Source: Acidithiobacillus sulfuriphilus
GTDB taxonomy: Bacteria > Pseudomonadota > Gammaproteobacteria > Acidithiobacillales > Acidithiobacillaceae
DNA: 20,832 nt
Reading direction: 5' to 3'
Assembly (NCBI RefSeq): GCF_003721225.1
Contig: NZ_RIZI01000145.1
Location: 1-20,832 of the forward strand
A program made the translations under genes and the position numbers. Positions 1 through 8,280 of this stretch are shown here, one piece after another; position 1 is the stretch's first letter, and the number at the start of each line of letters is the position of its first letter. The notes beneath the pieces are model-generated. The model searched no databases. It was not told the origin of the DNA and worked only from the letters and a program-made list of their open reading frames with translations.

Positions 1-1622
1 GCGCCCGCCGCAAGCAATGCATCGTAAGCGGATACGCCCTCTTTTTTGGCCGAGATGATCGTCCGGAGGTCCTGCGCATCCACGGGAAGTGGTGTTTTCG
101 CGGTTTTAGTAGCGCTTGTAGTCGACTTGCGCGGTTTCTTAGAGGGATTGGCGGGTGCGCGATCACGTAATTTAGCCGTAATAATGCCCACGAGATCTAG
201 CGCAGACAGGCCCGGATGCTCTGCTTCGGCTTCCGCCACCAGGATTTCCGCGATGTCCCCAGCCAACCCGAGCTGCGCCAAGATAGGCAGAAGGATGCCG
301 CGCACATCCAGATTCGTGCTTGCCGCCTTTTCGGTCGTGACCGAAGCCACCGGAGAGCGGGTGGCGAGGACAGGTTGCCCTGGCATGCAACTCAGCGCGT
401 CGCTGAACACCTGCAGAACCTGGTCCTGCATGGGGCGGATATCATCATATTGTGCAATCGCCTCGCGATCCCCACGCTTCAACGCATTGATCATGGGCGC
501 GATAAGCCGCATGTGCTCACTAGCCACCTGCCGCAGCAGACCAGCGTCGATACGCTCAGGCCTGCCCCGTAGAACTCCGAGTTGGATGGCACGCAACTGC
601 GCCATCATGAAGAGGTTGACCAGCACGTCCACAATCCCCTGGCTTTCCTCATAGAGCGCTTGGCGGATCTCGCCGGTCAGGGGCGAGACCTCCCGCGTCC
701 ACTGATAGCTCCACATGCGATCGACAAAATGGTTCCAGGTCGCGCCTACTTCCATGCGCTCCCAGACCAGACTTCCTAAACCACTGGCGCGGCGCGCCTG
801 GCGGAAGTCCCCCTGCAGCAGCGGCAGTGCGCCCAGCGTGCCGATGACAATCACCGGGATGCCGATGGTGTTCACCAATGTTACGAGAAAATTCAACAAG
901 GCGTCGGCTCCAGTGCCGGGGGCTTCCTTGATATGCTGAATCTCGTCGACGATCAGTACGCCGAGGGCATGCAGGTTGGCCATTTGCGCCATCTGGACCA
1001 TCATCTCGTCCAGGGAACTCCGGCTGGCTCCGTACCGGGCGCGGTAGCGGGTGCCCAATAGATTGTCCATCTCCTGGAAAAAGCTGATGCAGAGTTGTTT
1101 GGGGGATCCTTTGTAGGGGCTATCCAGCTTCAGCCAGACCACTTGGTCAAGACTGAAGGGCTCGGCATGGTGGACGACTTGCGGATACAGCTCCAGGACC
1201 CTGGCCATGCCGTAGCTCTTGCCGATGCCGGAGCAACCAACCAGAGCAAAACTGCTCGCCGTCGAACAAACCGGGCGCCGAACAGCGGCAAGATCCTTCC
1301 CGACAACCCGCTCGTAGCCGTCCTGGAGACGGCGGATATAATCGGTAGTGTTGGGATTGCGGCTCAGATACCCCTGGCGGAGGAGCATGCCGAACTTCGC
1401 TTCCAGTTGTAGATGGTTCTCCAGCGGCTCGAAATAATTCTTCAGGCGCAGGACGCAATGCGCCCGGAGGTGGGCGGCGTAGCCACGCTCTTTTTCGTTA
1501 AAGATCGGAGGCGCGGCCATGGTCCGCAAGGCTTCGCGCGCCGACAAGAGGGGCGGCAACTGCGCGATGAAGGGGTTGTCGCGATATTCCGGCAAGTCGG
1601 TCACGTCATCCCGGGTCGTCAT
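1..1622 (-). CDS. tnsC: TnsC-like AAA+ transposition regulator (partial, 3' end outside window)
   Basis: TnsC is the ATP-dependent regulator that links target selection (TnsD or TnsE) to the TnsA-TnsB transposase. Translating the minus strand from ATG at 1622 gives 540 codons without a stop up to the window edge; Tn7 TnsC has 555 residues, so only a short tail should be missing. Walker A is GCSGIGKS at residues 129-136 and Walker B is VLIVDE at 222-227, followed by IQHI. Further on are VIGTLGAL and RQARRASG, a stretch typical of TnsC proteins. The ATG overlaps the end of tnsB by 17 nt and has GAAGAG 7 nt upstream; a GTG at 1604, one base after the tnsB stop, is the alternative start. The C-terminal part from about residue 485 is rich in Lys, Ser, Thr and Ala. 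No frameshift is visible. Confidence 0.93.
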   Translation of the reverse strand, partial: MTTRDDVTDLPEYRDNPFIAQLPPLLSAREALRTMAAPPIFNEKERGYAAHLRAHCVLRLKNYFEPLENHLQLEAKFGMLLRQGYLSRNPNTTDYIRRLQDGYERVVGKDLAAVRRPVCSTASSFALVGCSGIGKSYGMARVLELYPQVVHHAEPFSLDQVVWLKLDSPYKGSPKQLCISFFQEMDNLLGTRYRARYGASRSSLDEMMVQMAQMANLHALGVLIVDEIQHIKEAPGTGADALLNFLVTLVNTIGIPVIVIGTLGALPLLQGDFRQARRASGLGSLVWERMEVGATWNHFVDRMWSYQWTREVSPLTGEIRQALYEESQGIVDVLVNLFMMAQLRAIQLGVLRGRPERIDAGLLRQVASEHMRLIAPMINALKRGDREAIAQYDDIRPMQDQVLQVFSDALSCMPGQPVLATRSPVASVTTEKAASTNLDVRGILLPILAQLGLAGDIAEILVAEAEAEHPGLSALDLVGIITAKLRDRAPANPSKKPRKSTTSATKTAKTPLPVDAQDLRTIISAKKEGVSAYDALLAAG

Positions 1623-3771
1623 CGCCATGCTCTTCGTTCTGCGCGCGCAGAATCTCCGTGATGTCCGGCAGACTGTAGTCGTCCTCCGGATTCCCCTTGG
1701 GGAAGGGGAGGATTTCCCCTTTTACCGAAGCATCCTCCCGGCGCCGACCGGGGCGGAAGGCTTCCCGTTCCTGGTTCTCCCGTTTTTCCACGCGACGGTT
1801 TTCGCGGATGCTGCCCGTTCGCTGGCGATTGCTGCCGGATGGATCGGGCGCGTCCACGCGCATGGTCTGGGCTTCCTGAACGATTCCTTTGATGTTCTCG
1901 GCGAGGTTGATGCGGCCGCGCAGAATCTGCCGCTCATGGTTGCGCGCGGCCCGGCTTTCTTCCTGACGGATTTGGTCGATCTCCCATAGCGTCCGGCCCT
2001 GGTGATGCCGACTCTTTTCGGTCAGAGCGCAGGGAATGAAGTGGCCCCGTCCCGTCTCGTCCTGCAGGTATATCTCGTCCATGCAGCGCGGTTCGTAGGA
2101 GATCCGCACCTTCCATCGCGCGCGTTGTCGCGCGCGCTCGAACCAGTGTTCCTCGATCGCCTTCTGGCAACTGTAGAAGCAGCCGGCATAGCGGATGCCG
2201 GTGGCCGTGACGGTCGCCTCGCCGCTCGGCAGCAGGCTCAATCGCACCCGTTCCGGCGGGAAGGCGCGCAGGCTACCGCTTCGATGAGCAATCCCCCAGT
2301 CCCATAGGTCGGATGGGATCGCCTGGATTCCGTCGGCGATCATGTCGGGCGATTTCTCGTAATCCCGGAGGAGATGTTGGTTGTTATAGTACAGGATGCA
2401 GTAGAGGACGATACGGGTGAATTGGTCTATATCCAGAGTCGCGTCGAGACGGTAGTCCCTGGCCCCGCGCTCCTGGAAATCCGGGGCGACATAAGCGGCC
2501 ACATAAGCCTTGAAACGGGCGGGAATCAGACGGAATCGCTGCTCGACGATGCCCTTCCAGTCCGCACGGTAGGGCGCGGCGTTTTCCACCCGCACCTGGA
2601 AGTTGTTGATGAGGGTCTCAATGGCGCTGCCGGCGATCTCTCCCCGGTCGCCGAGCAAAGCGTCTGGCAAAGCCTGGCACGGCCAGTCCGCCTCGCCGAT
2701 CTCGACGCCGAACTGGCGGCAATATTCCACCTTTTCCGTGGCGGTGTTGGACAGGGCCATCATCGCCCCGACCCAGGAAGGGCCCTCGAACCCCACATAC
2801 ACGCCGGTGATCATGCGGCTGAACACGTCGATGACGATATACAGCACCGGTCGCCCGACGATTTTTGCACGGTCATATCGCGACACCAGGTACACGTCCG
2901 CGATGGTCGCGTCGATCTGGTACCGGGAGGCGGGGCCGACCGTTTCCGCCGTCGACGATCCCAGGAGGGCGCGCCGGTCCTTGTCGTACACCCGCGGCGT
3001 GCGGCGGATTCGGTCGACCCGGAAGACGTCGTTGTCCTTGTCGAACCAGTAGCGGAACTGCCTCAGGGTGGGGGCGTCCTTGCGGGGTACTAGTTCCTGG
3101 CGCCCGGTCCGCTCATTGATGACCCGCTCAGAAAAGGCGCTTACGATTAGTTCGTCGTAGGCGGCCCGAAAATCCATCTGATTATTCTTCGCGAATTTCC
3201 CGGTGACCACCGCACGAAACAGTTCCCGCATTTGTGGCGTGACGTTGACGCCCGAATCGTCCCTGTCCGCAGTCCGGCCACGCTTTTTCCCAGAAGAGGG
3301 TTTTTCGTTACCTCGACCTCCGCAGCGGTCGTAATCGGGAAGCAGCGTGTTCGGCGTCATGCCGCGCTGCCAGTAGCGGCGCAGCAGGCGGTAGATTGTC
3401 TGCTTGGTGGCCCCCGTCTCCGCCATCGCTGCCTGGACCGCCCGGCTTCGGGAAACGGACTGGAAGATGGCGGGCTGGTCAAAAATCAGAGCGCGTATCA
3501 TGGCCCAGGCGCGGTCCCTCTTTGACCGGTAGGTTTCCGGGATGCCCTCGTCGGCCAGGAACGCCAGCCAGGGATCGGCCTCGGTGACGCGCCATTCGCC
3601 CGTCTCGCGCATCCGCTCCATTTCCTCCGCCTCGCGGAAAACGGGCATGGTGGTCGGCGCATGAATGTCGATGGCGTAGAGGCCGCTCATCGCGGGATCG
3701 ACCCAGAGGATCCTTTCGATCTTCCCTTCATCGGGGTATTCCAGCAATTGGTTGACCGACAGATCCCTCAT
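1606..3771 (-). CDS. tnsB: TnsB-like DDE transposase
   Basis: TnsB is the retroviral-integrase-type subunit of the Tn7 transposase. It binds the repeats at the transposon ends, cuts the 3' strands and joins them to target DNA. The 721-residue product is close to Tn7 TnsB (702). An N-terminal DNA-binding part contains a helix-turn-helix-like stretch around residues 105-135 (AMAETGATKQTIYRLLRRYW). The RNase H-like core has candidate catalytic D287 (YQIDATIADVY), D375 (LLGDRGE) and E410 (KGIVEQRF). The spacings D-88-D and D-35-E equal those of Tn7 D273, D361 and E396. The C-terminal 120 residues are charged, as expected for the region that contacts TnsC. ATG at 3771 overlaps the tnsA stop in an ATGA, so the two are translationally coupled. 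No truncation is seen. Confidence 0.96.
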   Translation of the reverse strand: MRDLSVNQLLEYPDEGKIERILWVDPAMSGLYAIDIHAPTTMPVFREAEEMERMRETGEWRVTEADPWLAFLADEGIPETYRSKRDRAWAMIRALIFDQPAIFQSVSRSRAVQAAMAETGATKQTIYRLLRRYWQRGMTPNTLLPDYDRCGGRGNEKPSSGKKRGRTADRDDSGVNVTPQMRELFRAVVTGKFAKNNQMDFRAAYDELIVSAFSERVINERTGRQELVPRKDAPTLRQFRYWFDKDNDVFRVDRIRRTPRVYDKDRRALLGSSTAETVGPASRYQIDATIADVYLVSRYDRAKIVGRPVLYIVIDVFSRMITGVYVGFEGPSWVGAMMALSNTATEKVEYCRQFGVEIGEADWPCQALPDALLGDRGEIAGSAIETLINNFQVRVENAAPYRADWKGIVEQRFRLIPARFKAYVAAYVAPDFQERGARDYRLDATLDIDQFTRIVLYCILYYNNQHLLRDYEKSPDMIADGIQAIPSDLWDWGIAHRSGSLRAFPPERVRLSLLPSGEATVTATGIRYAGCFYSCQKAIEEHWFERARQRARWKVRISYEPRCMDEIYLQDETGRGHFIPCALTEKSRHHQGRTLWEIDQIRQEESRAARNHERQILRGRINLAENIKGIVQEAQTMRVDAPDPSGSNRQRTGSIRENRRVEKRENQEREAFRPGRRREDASVKGEILPFPKGNPEDDYSLPDITEILRAQNEEHGDDDPG

Positions 3772-4604
3772 CCGCTGGCCCTCCTGGATTCACCTTCGGC
3801 CACTCGAAACTGACGCAAAAGCTTGGAGTCGTCCGTAGGCCCGTCCATAGGACAGACGATTGCCTTCGTGGCCAGCAAGTGGCGAATTAGGAGGAGACAG
3901 TCACCAGCAGACATAGAAAACTGCAGGTCCATATCTGCGCAGAATTGCCGGAGGGTAGGCCCCGGGTGCGACGGAAGTTCTCGTAACACCAGCCTTGCTT
4001 TCTCATCGTAGTAGCCGTCGTAGGGCTGGCTCATCTGGTCAATTACGGCATAACTGTGAACCCAGGCGATATTGCGAACCATCGCTTTCGGGATGTCCCG
4101 CTCGGTGACGACGCCCCAATCCACGCCTTGCTGCGCCCAATAACGGTGTTCAATCTCCAGTTTTTCGACCACCCGCGGCTTTTCAAGTTCTTCAGCCGGT
4201 TTTACCGCCCGCGCCAGTTGCATCATACGTCCATCATGGATCGTGTCCACAAGAAAGTCCGTGGTCATGACTAGAGGGGTGCCGCTGCCAACATCGCGGG
4301 GATGGATGACCCCAAGATCATCCGCAATACGGCGAGTGATGTCGCGATCCAGCGGAAACTGTTCGCGGATGTCCGTGACAGCGTCTGCCCAATCGAACAG
4401 GTAGAAGATGTCGCGCTCAATATCCGAGAGCAGGTGATGCACTCGCCCGGTCTTGATGCCCTTGAGTCGGTGGGACCGCCCTTGGGAGGGCACGTCTTGG
4501 ATGGTAAGCCAGGGGTGGTAGTCTGCGCCACGCCCCTGACCACGTCCCTCCTTTTGGAAGCGTGCGATCCGGTCTTCGTCGACACCGTAGCGTTGGCGTG
4601 CCAA
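3768..4604 (-). CDS. tnsA: TnsA-like endonuclease subunit of the Tn7-type transposase
   Basis: TnsA is a restriction-endonuclease-fold protein that cuts the 5' strands at the transposon ends, so that with TnsB the element moves by cut and paste. The 278-residue product compares with 273 for Tn7 TnsA. The N-terminal block KEGRGQGRGADYHPWLT and the stretch GRVHHLLSD match the Tn7 protein as I recall it. Candidate catalytic residues are E63 (DIERDIF), D116 (TTDFLVD) and K135 (ARAVKPAEE), corresponding to E63, D114 and K132 of Tn7. I chose the TTG at 4604 because AGGAGAGG lies 5 nt upstream and the length fits the family. A TTG at 4667 would start inside the fourth TnsB repeat and is unlikely. 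The intact triad argues that the element keeps cut-and-paste ability. Confidence 0.93.
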   Translation of the reverse strand: MARQRYGVDEDRIARFQKEGRGQGRGADYHPWLTIQDVPSQGRSHRLKGIKTGRVHHLLSDIERDIFYLFDWADAVTDIREQFPLDRDITRRIADDLGVIHPRDVGSGTPLVMTTDFLVDTIHDGRMMQLARAVKPAEELEKPRVVEKLEIEHRYWAQQGVDWGVVTERDIPKAMVRNIAWVHSYAVIDQMSQPYDGYYDEKARLVLRELPSHPGPTLRQFCADMDLQFSMSAGDCLLLIRHLLATKAIVCPMDGPTDDSKLLRQFRVAEGESRRASG

Positions 4605-4609
4605 GGCAT

Positions 4610-4617
4610 CCTCTCCT
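4610..4617 (-). promoter_or_regulatory. ribosome binding site deciding the TTG start of tnsA
   Basis: The minus strand reads AGGAGAGG here, 5 nt before TTG at 4604. An ATG (4609) lies between them, but it opens a different frame of 112 codons with no resemblance to TnsA. The site supports the non-ATG start. Confidence 0.6.
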
Positions 4618-4665
4618 AGCTGATCATTAGGCAAGCATACTCCACTACCTCCGGAGCGCAAGGCC

Positions 4666-4745
4666 AAGATGATACTCTATTGTTGAGGATGATACTTTAT
4701 TGTTCGGGATGAAACTCTATTGTCCAGGATGATACTCTATTGTCC
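4666..4745 (-). repeat. four tandem 20-bp TnsB-binding-type repeats of the right transposon end
   Basis: On the minus strand four head-to-tail 20-bp units occupy 4745-4726, 4725-4706, 4705-4686 and 4685-4666. All share the core ACAATA(G/A)AGT(A/T)TCATC. The first unit is GGACAATAGAGTATCATCCT; the others differ at one to four positions. Tn7R has four overlapping 22-bp TnsB sites containing GACAATAAAGT, so number, spacing and core all fit the right end. Each unit also contains TATCAT, a 5/6 match to a sigma70 -10 box. A tns promoter within the array that TnsB could repress is therefore possible, but I see no convincing -35 partner. Confidence 0.93.
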
Positions 4746-4752
4746 GTTAACA

Positions 4753-4813
4753 ATAACGGGACCCGATCCGGTTTTCTACTCCACCGTCACGCTCTTGGCC
4801 AGATTGCGAGGAC
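4753..4813 (-). other. occupied attTn7 site with putative 5-bp target duplication
   Basis: The transposon end TGT is at 4752-4750, and the adjoining host bases 4753-4757 (minus strand GTTAT) are the expected 5-bp duplication; the second copy is outside the window. From the middle of this pentamer, 23 bp leads to the last base of the glmS stop codon. The TnsD recognition region of E. coli attTn7 spans roughly +23 to +58 from the insertion point, here about 4778-4813. That is the end of glmS encoding [10 protein letters not shown], which is conserved in E. coli. Geometry and sequence both support TnsD-directed insertion. Confidence 0.85.
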
Positions 4814-6608
4814 GGTCGACGTCGGTGCCTTTTACCAGCGCGGCGTGGTAGGCCAAAAGCTGCACGGGAATGGCGTGAAGGACCGGGGATAGCAAGCCCG
4901 CGTGGCGGGGCAGGCGGATCACGTGCACTCCCGCGCTGGCGCTGAAGTGGCTGTCGAGGTCGGCGAAGACATACAGTTCGCCGCCGCGGGCGTGGACCTC
5001 CTGCATGTTGGCGGCGAGTTTTTCCAGGAGGCGGTCATTGGGGGCGATGACCACCACCGGCATATCCTGGTCCACCAAGGCCAGGGGGCCGTGCTTCAGT
5101 TCGCCGGCGGGGTAGGCCTCGGCATGGATGTAGGAAATCTCCTTGAGTTTGAGGGCGCCCTCCAGGGCGATGGGATAGTGGAGCCCCCGTCCCAGGAAGA
5201 GGGCATGCTCCTTTTGCGCGAAGCGCCCCGCCCAGACCTGGATCTGCGGTTCCAGATTCAGGGCATGCTGGACGCTGCCGGGGAGTTGGCGCAGGGCGTC
5301 CAGATGAGCGACCTCGGCTTGCGCCGGCAGCCGGCCTCGGCTTTTGGCCAGGGTCAGGGCGAGAAGATAGAGGGCGGCCAACTGGGTGGTAAAGGCCTTG
5401 GTGGAGGCCACGCCGATCTCCGGACCGGCCCGGGTGATGAAGCGCAGTCGCGATGCCCGGGGGATGGCGCTTTCGGCTACATTGCAGATGGCTAGGGTAC
5501 GTTCATGCCCAATTTCCTTGGCGCGGCGCAGGGCCTCGAAGGTATCCAGGGTCTCCCCCGACTGGGAGAGCGTGACCACGAGTTGGCGCGGATTGGGGAT
5601 GGAATCGCGGTAACGGTATTCATGCCCCAGTTCCGCCTGGGCGGGCAGACCGGCGATGCTCTCCAGCCATTGCCTGCCCACCAGGCTGGCATAGTGGCTG
5701 GTGCCCGAGGCGAGGAAGAGGACGCTGTCGACGTCCGCAAACACCGTTTCCGCCTCGGGTCCCCAGAGATCCGCCACGGCCAGGCCGCCGTTCACCGCCC
5801 CTTCCAGGGTATCCGCCAGGGCCCGGGGCTGCTCATGGATCTCCTTTTGCATGAAATGCCGGTAGGGGCCCAATTCCACGGCGGCGGCGCTCAACTGGCT
5901 GAGTTGCTCGGGACGGTGGACGGCAGCACCTTGGGCATCGACGATCTCCAGGCCATCCCGGCGCAGGGCGGCCACGTCGCCGTCCTCCAGATAGAGGATG
6001 CGCCGGGTAACGGGCAGGAGGGCAGAGACATCGGAAGCGAAATAATGCCCATCCTCCCCCAGACCCAGGAGCAGGGGGCAACCCATGCGCGCCACGCAGA
6101 GCAGGTCGGGGTCGGCCACCGAAAGCACGGCAATGGCAAAGGCGCCTTTCAGGTCCCCGACGGCGCGGCGGGTGGCGACGAAAAGGTCCGCGGATTGCTG
6201 GCGGTAATGATGGATGAGGTGGGCGATGACCTCCGTATCGGTCTGGGAGCTGAAGGCGTAACCCAGGGCCTCCAGCCGCTCCCGCAGCGCATGGAAGTTT
6301 TCGATGATGCCGTTGTGCACCACCGCCACACTGTCCTGGGAGAGCATGGGATGGGCGTTGCATTCGGCGACCCCGCCATGGGTGGCCCAGCGGGTATGGC
6401 CGATGCCCAGGTGCCCCTGCAAGGCTTCCCGCGTGGCGGCGGCGGCCAGCTCGGCTACCCGGCCGACGCTGCGCACCCGGTGCAGGCCGGCCCCTTCCAG
6501 CACCGCCACGCCTGCCGAATCATAGCCGCGGTATTCCAGGCGACGCAGCCCCTCCATGATCATGGGCACCAGATCCTGCCCGGCGATACCGCCTACGATC
6601 CCGCACAT
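4776..6608 (-). CDS. glmS: glutamine-fructose-6-phosphate aminotransferase (isomerizing), GlmS
   Basis: GlmS converts fructose-6-phosphate and glutamine into glucosamine-6-phosphate and glutamate, the first committed step toward UDP-GlcNAc for peptidoglycan and lipopolysaccharide. The product has 610 residues (E. coli 609). Its glutaminase domain begins with MCGIVG, giving the nucleophile Cys2 after Met removal, and contains [15 protein letters not shown] and [10 protein letters not shown]. Two SIS sugar-isomerase domains follow, with [41 protein letters not shown] and the C-terminal LAKSVTVE, whose lysine contacts the sugar. ATG at 6608 is 4 bp after the glmU stop, so the two genes form one unit. 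The transposon end begins 23 bp beyond the stop. No independent glmS terminator remains in view. Confidence 0.98.
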   Translation of the reverse strand: MCGIVGGIAGQDLVPMIMEGLRRLEYRGYDSAGVAVLEGAGLHRVRSVGRVAELAAAATREALQGHLGIGHTRWATHGGVAECNAHPMLSQDSVAVVHNGIIENFHALRERLEALGYAFSSQTDTEVIAHLIHHYRQQSADLFVATRRAVGDLKGAFAIAVLSVADPDLLCVARMGCPLLLGLGEDGHYFASDVSALLPVTRRILYLEDGDVAALRRDGLEIVDAQGAAVHRPEQLSQLSAAAVELGPYRHFMQKEIHEQPRALADTLEGAVNGGLAVADLWGPEAETVFADVDSVLFLASGTSHYASLVGRQWLESIAGLPAQAELGHEYRYRDSIPNPRQLVVTLSQSGETLDTFEALRRAKEIGHERTLAICNVAESAIPRASRLRFITRAGPEIGVASTKAFTTQLAALYLLALTLAKSRGRLPAQAEVAHLDALRQLPGSVQHALNLEPQIQVWAGRFAQKEHALFLGRGLHYPIALEGALKLKEISYIHAEAYPAGELKHGPLALVDQDMPVVVIAPNDRLLEKLAANMQEVHARGGELYVFADLDSHFSASAGVHVIRLPRHAGLLSPVLHAIPVQLLAYHAALVKGTDVDRPRNLAKSVTVE

Positions 6609-6612
6609 CGTC

Positions 6613-8001
6613 TTACCCCTTTTCTCCGGTACCCTTGTCCCGCCGCGGCCGCTGCCAGTGGAGGATGGATTTTTGCGGACTGCGGCTGAGCGTCAGGCCG
6701 CCGGCGGGCACGTCCTTGGTGATGGTGCTCCCCGCGCCGATGGTCGCCCCCGCCCCCACGCGCACTGGGGCCACCAGTTGCGAGGCCGAGCCCACGAAGA
6801 CACCGTCGGCGATGACCGTGCGGTGCTTGCGCGCCCCGTCATAATTGCAGGTAATGGTGCCGGCGCCAATGTTGACGTCGCTGCCGATATCGCTGTCCCC
6901 GAGATAGCTGAGGTGGTTGGCCTTGCTGCCCGCCCCCAGACGGCTGGCCTTTACCTCCACGAAGTTGCCCACGTGGGCCGCCACCCCGATCTCCGTGCCC
7001 GGGCGGATACGGGCAAAGGGGCCGATGCGCGCCCCGGCGTCGATGCGCGCCCCTTCCACCAGGGTGTAGGGCAGGATTTCCACATCGTCACCGATCTCCA
7101 CGTCTTGCAGGATGCAGCCCATGCCCACCCGCACGCCGTTGCCCAGGCGCACCTGTCCGGCAAGGAGGCAGTTGGGCTCGATCCAGCAGTCCTGGCCCAC
7201 CTGCACGTCGCCGCGGATATCCAGACGGCTGGGGTCCGCCACCCGCAGGCCCCGGGCCTGCAGCTCGGCCACCCGCCGCGCCTGATAGATCCGTTCCAAA
7301 ACGGCGAGCTGCGCGGGATCGTTCACCCCCGCTCCTTCTTGAGGATCAGCCAGCACAAAGGGTAACACGGCGAAGCCATCGGCGCGGGCCAGGGCAACCA
7401 CGTCGGTTAGATAAAGCTCGCCTTGGGCGTTGTCCTCTCCCAGGACCTCCAGCCAGCGGCGCAGGGGTGCCGCCGGCAGGAGCATGATCCCCAGGTTCAC
7501 CTCTTTCACCCGCCGCTCATCAGCGCTGGCATCCCGGTCCTCGCGAATGGCCAGCACTTGCCCGTGACCATCCCGCAGGATCCGGCCATAACCCTGGGGA
7601 TCCTCCCGCAAGCCCGTCATCAGTCCCAGGGCGTTGGCCGGCGTTTCCGCCAGGAACGCGGCCAGGGTCTCGGCCCTCAGCAGCGGGACATCCCCATAGA
7701 GCACCAGCACCCGTTCCGCTCCCCCCAGGGCCGGCAGTGCCCGCCGCAGGGCATCCCCGGTCCCGCGCAGCTCCGGCTGCAGGACCCAGTGCGCCTCCAG
7801 ACCGGCAAAGGCCGCCCGCACCTGCTCGGCGCCGAAGCCCACCACCACATGAAGGCGCCGCGGCCGCACCTGAACGGCAGTAATCAGGACATGTCCCAAC
7901 AGAGGCCGACCGCCCAGGGGTTGCAGAACTTTGGGCAGAGTCGAGGCCATGCGTTTGCCCTGGCCCGCCGCCAGGATGACGATATCTAGTTCATGCGCCA
8001 T
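6613..8001 (-). CDS. glmU: bifunctional N-acetylglucosamine-1-phosphate uridyltransferase / glucosamine-1-phosphate acetyltransferase, GlmU
   Basis: GlmU acetylates glucosamine-1-phosphate and couples the product to UTP, giving cytoplasmic UDP-GlcNAc. The product has 462 residues (E. coli 456). The N-terminal nucleotidyltransferase domain starts with [10 protein letters not shown] at residues 9-18, followed by [12 protein letters not shown] and VLYGDVPLL. From about residue 265 the left-handed beta-helix acetyltransferase domain carries hexapeptide repeats, with [23 protein letters not shown] and [10 protein letters not shown] near the end. ATG at 8001 has a GGGGGAA tract just upstream. The gene is separated from atpC by a strong terminator, so glmU-glmS is probably its own transcription unit in which GlmS makes the precursor GlmU uses. 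Confidence 0.97.
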   Translation of the reverse strand: MAHELDIVILAAGQGKRMASTLPKVLQPLGGRPLLGHVLITAVQVRPRRLHVVVGFGAEQVRAAFAGLEAHWVLQPELRGTGDALRRALPALGGAERVLVLYGDVPLLRAETLAAFLAETPANALGLMTGLREDPQGYGRILRDGHGQVLAIREDRDASADERRVKEVNLGIMLLPAAPLRRWLEVLGEDNAQGELYLTDVVALARADGFAVLPFVLADPQEGAGVNDPAQLAVLERIYQARRVAELQARGLRVADPSRLDIRGDVQVGQDCWIEPNCLLAGQVRLGNGVRVGMGCILQDVEIGDDVEILPYTLVEGARIDAGARIGPFARIRPGTEIGVAAHVGNFVEVKASRLGAGSKANHLSYLGDSDIGSDVNIGAGTITCNYDGARKHRTVIADGVFVGSASQLVAPVRVGAGATIGAGSTITKDVPAGGLTLSRSPQKSILHWQRPRRDKGTGEKG

Positions 8002-8044
8002 GCATTCCCCCTTTCATCCTAGATCCGGCAGTTGACGGAGGTGT

Positions 8045-8075
8045 TTTTAACGTGAAAACAACGATCAGGTGTCAA
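8045..8075 (-). promoter_or_regulatory. candidate promoter for glmU-glmS
   Basis: The minus strand has a perfect -35 hexamer TTGACA at 8075-8070. The best -10 candidate, TTAAAA at 8050-8045, is only a 3/6 match at a 19-bp spacing, so the element is weak on paper. It lies 44 bp upstream of glmU and downstream of the atp terminator, where a promoter is needed. The -10 region overlaps the palindrome-like TTTTTAACGTGAAAAC (8044-8059). Confidence 0.35.
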
Positions 8076-8098
8076 ATCTCCAGATGTGTGCGCATCTG

Positions 8099-8172
8099 TG
8101 TGGGAGCGGCCATGCCCGCGACCACCAGTGCTGACGCCCCGGAGCAGGTCGCGGCCATGGGCCGCTCCTACC
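8099..8172. repeat. REP-type inverted pair (REPIN) between atpC and glmU
   Basis: The left arm (8099-8123) contains GTGGGAGCGGCCATGCCCG and then CGACC. The right arm (8147-8172) is its near reverse complement, GGTCGCGGCCATGGGCCG followed by CTCCTACC. The arms are 23 bp apart and match except for small differences at the centre. Each arm is itself palindromic (CGGCCATGCCCG-like). The motif GTrGGAGCGG...CCGCGA is the form of extragenic REP sequences in Pseudomonas and related gammaproteobacteria. It lies between two transcription units, where such elements usually occur. Copy number in the genome cannot be judged here. Confidence 0.75.
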
Positions 8173-8280
8173 GGAGATGAACCCGTTTCATGATGACGGG
8201 GTGCACCGGGTGCATGTCCGTTAGGTTCATCCAGCCCTGCGCATTCTGCCGACCGGCTAACCGCATCTGCCCCATCCCGC

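Larger units (their letters stand above)
1..4752 (-). mobile_element. Tn7-like transposon, right-end part (Tn5468-like)
   Basis: The element enters from the left window edge and ends at 4752, where the minus strand reads TGTTAACGGACAATAGAGT. Tn7 itself ends in TGTGGGCGGACAATAAAGT as I remember it, so 15 of 19 positions agree, including the terminal TGT. Inside the end are four TnsB-type repeats, then tnsA, tnsB and tnsC read away from the end, as in Tn7R. The end sits 23 bp past the glmS stop codon with tnsA proximal to glmS, the orientation that TnsD-directed Tn7 insertion gives. An element of this kind, Tn5468, is known downstream of glmS in A. ferrooxidans. The left end, tnsD and cargo are not in the window, so identity with Tn5468 is inferred. 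Confidence 0.95.

Noticed and set aside
4271..4609. ATG-initiated 112-codon frame with a good ribosome binding site at the start of tnsA
   Set aside because: The frame overlaps tnsA out of phase and has no resemblance to TnsA; the same binding site serves the in-phase TTG.
5505..6689. Plus-strand open frame of 394 codons antisense to glmS
   Set aside because: Shadow of the glmS reading frame with no family resemblance.
8081..8098. CAGATG-TGTGCG-CATCTG inverted repeat considered as a second terminator or operator
   Set aside because: The stem is only 6 bp, with no T run, and it directly abuts the REPIN; no function can be argued from sequence alone.
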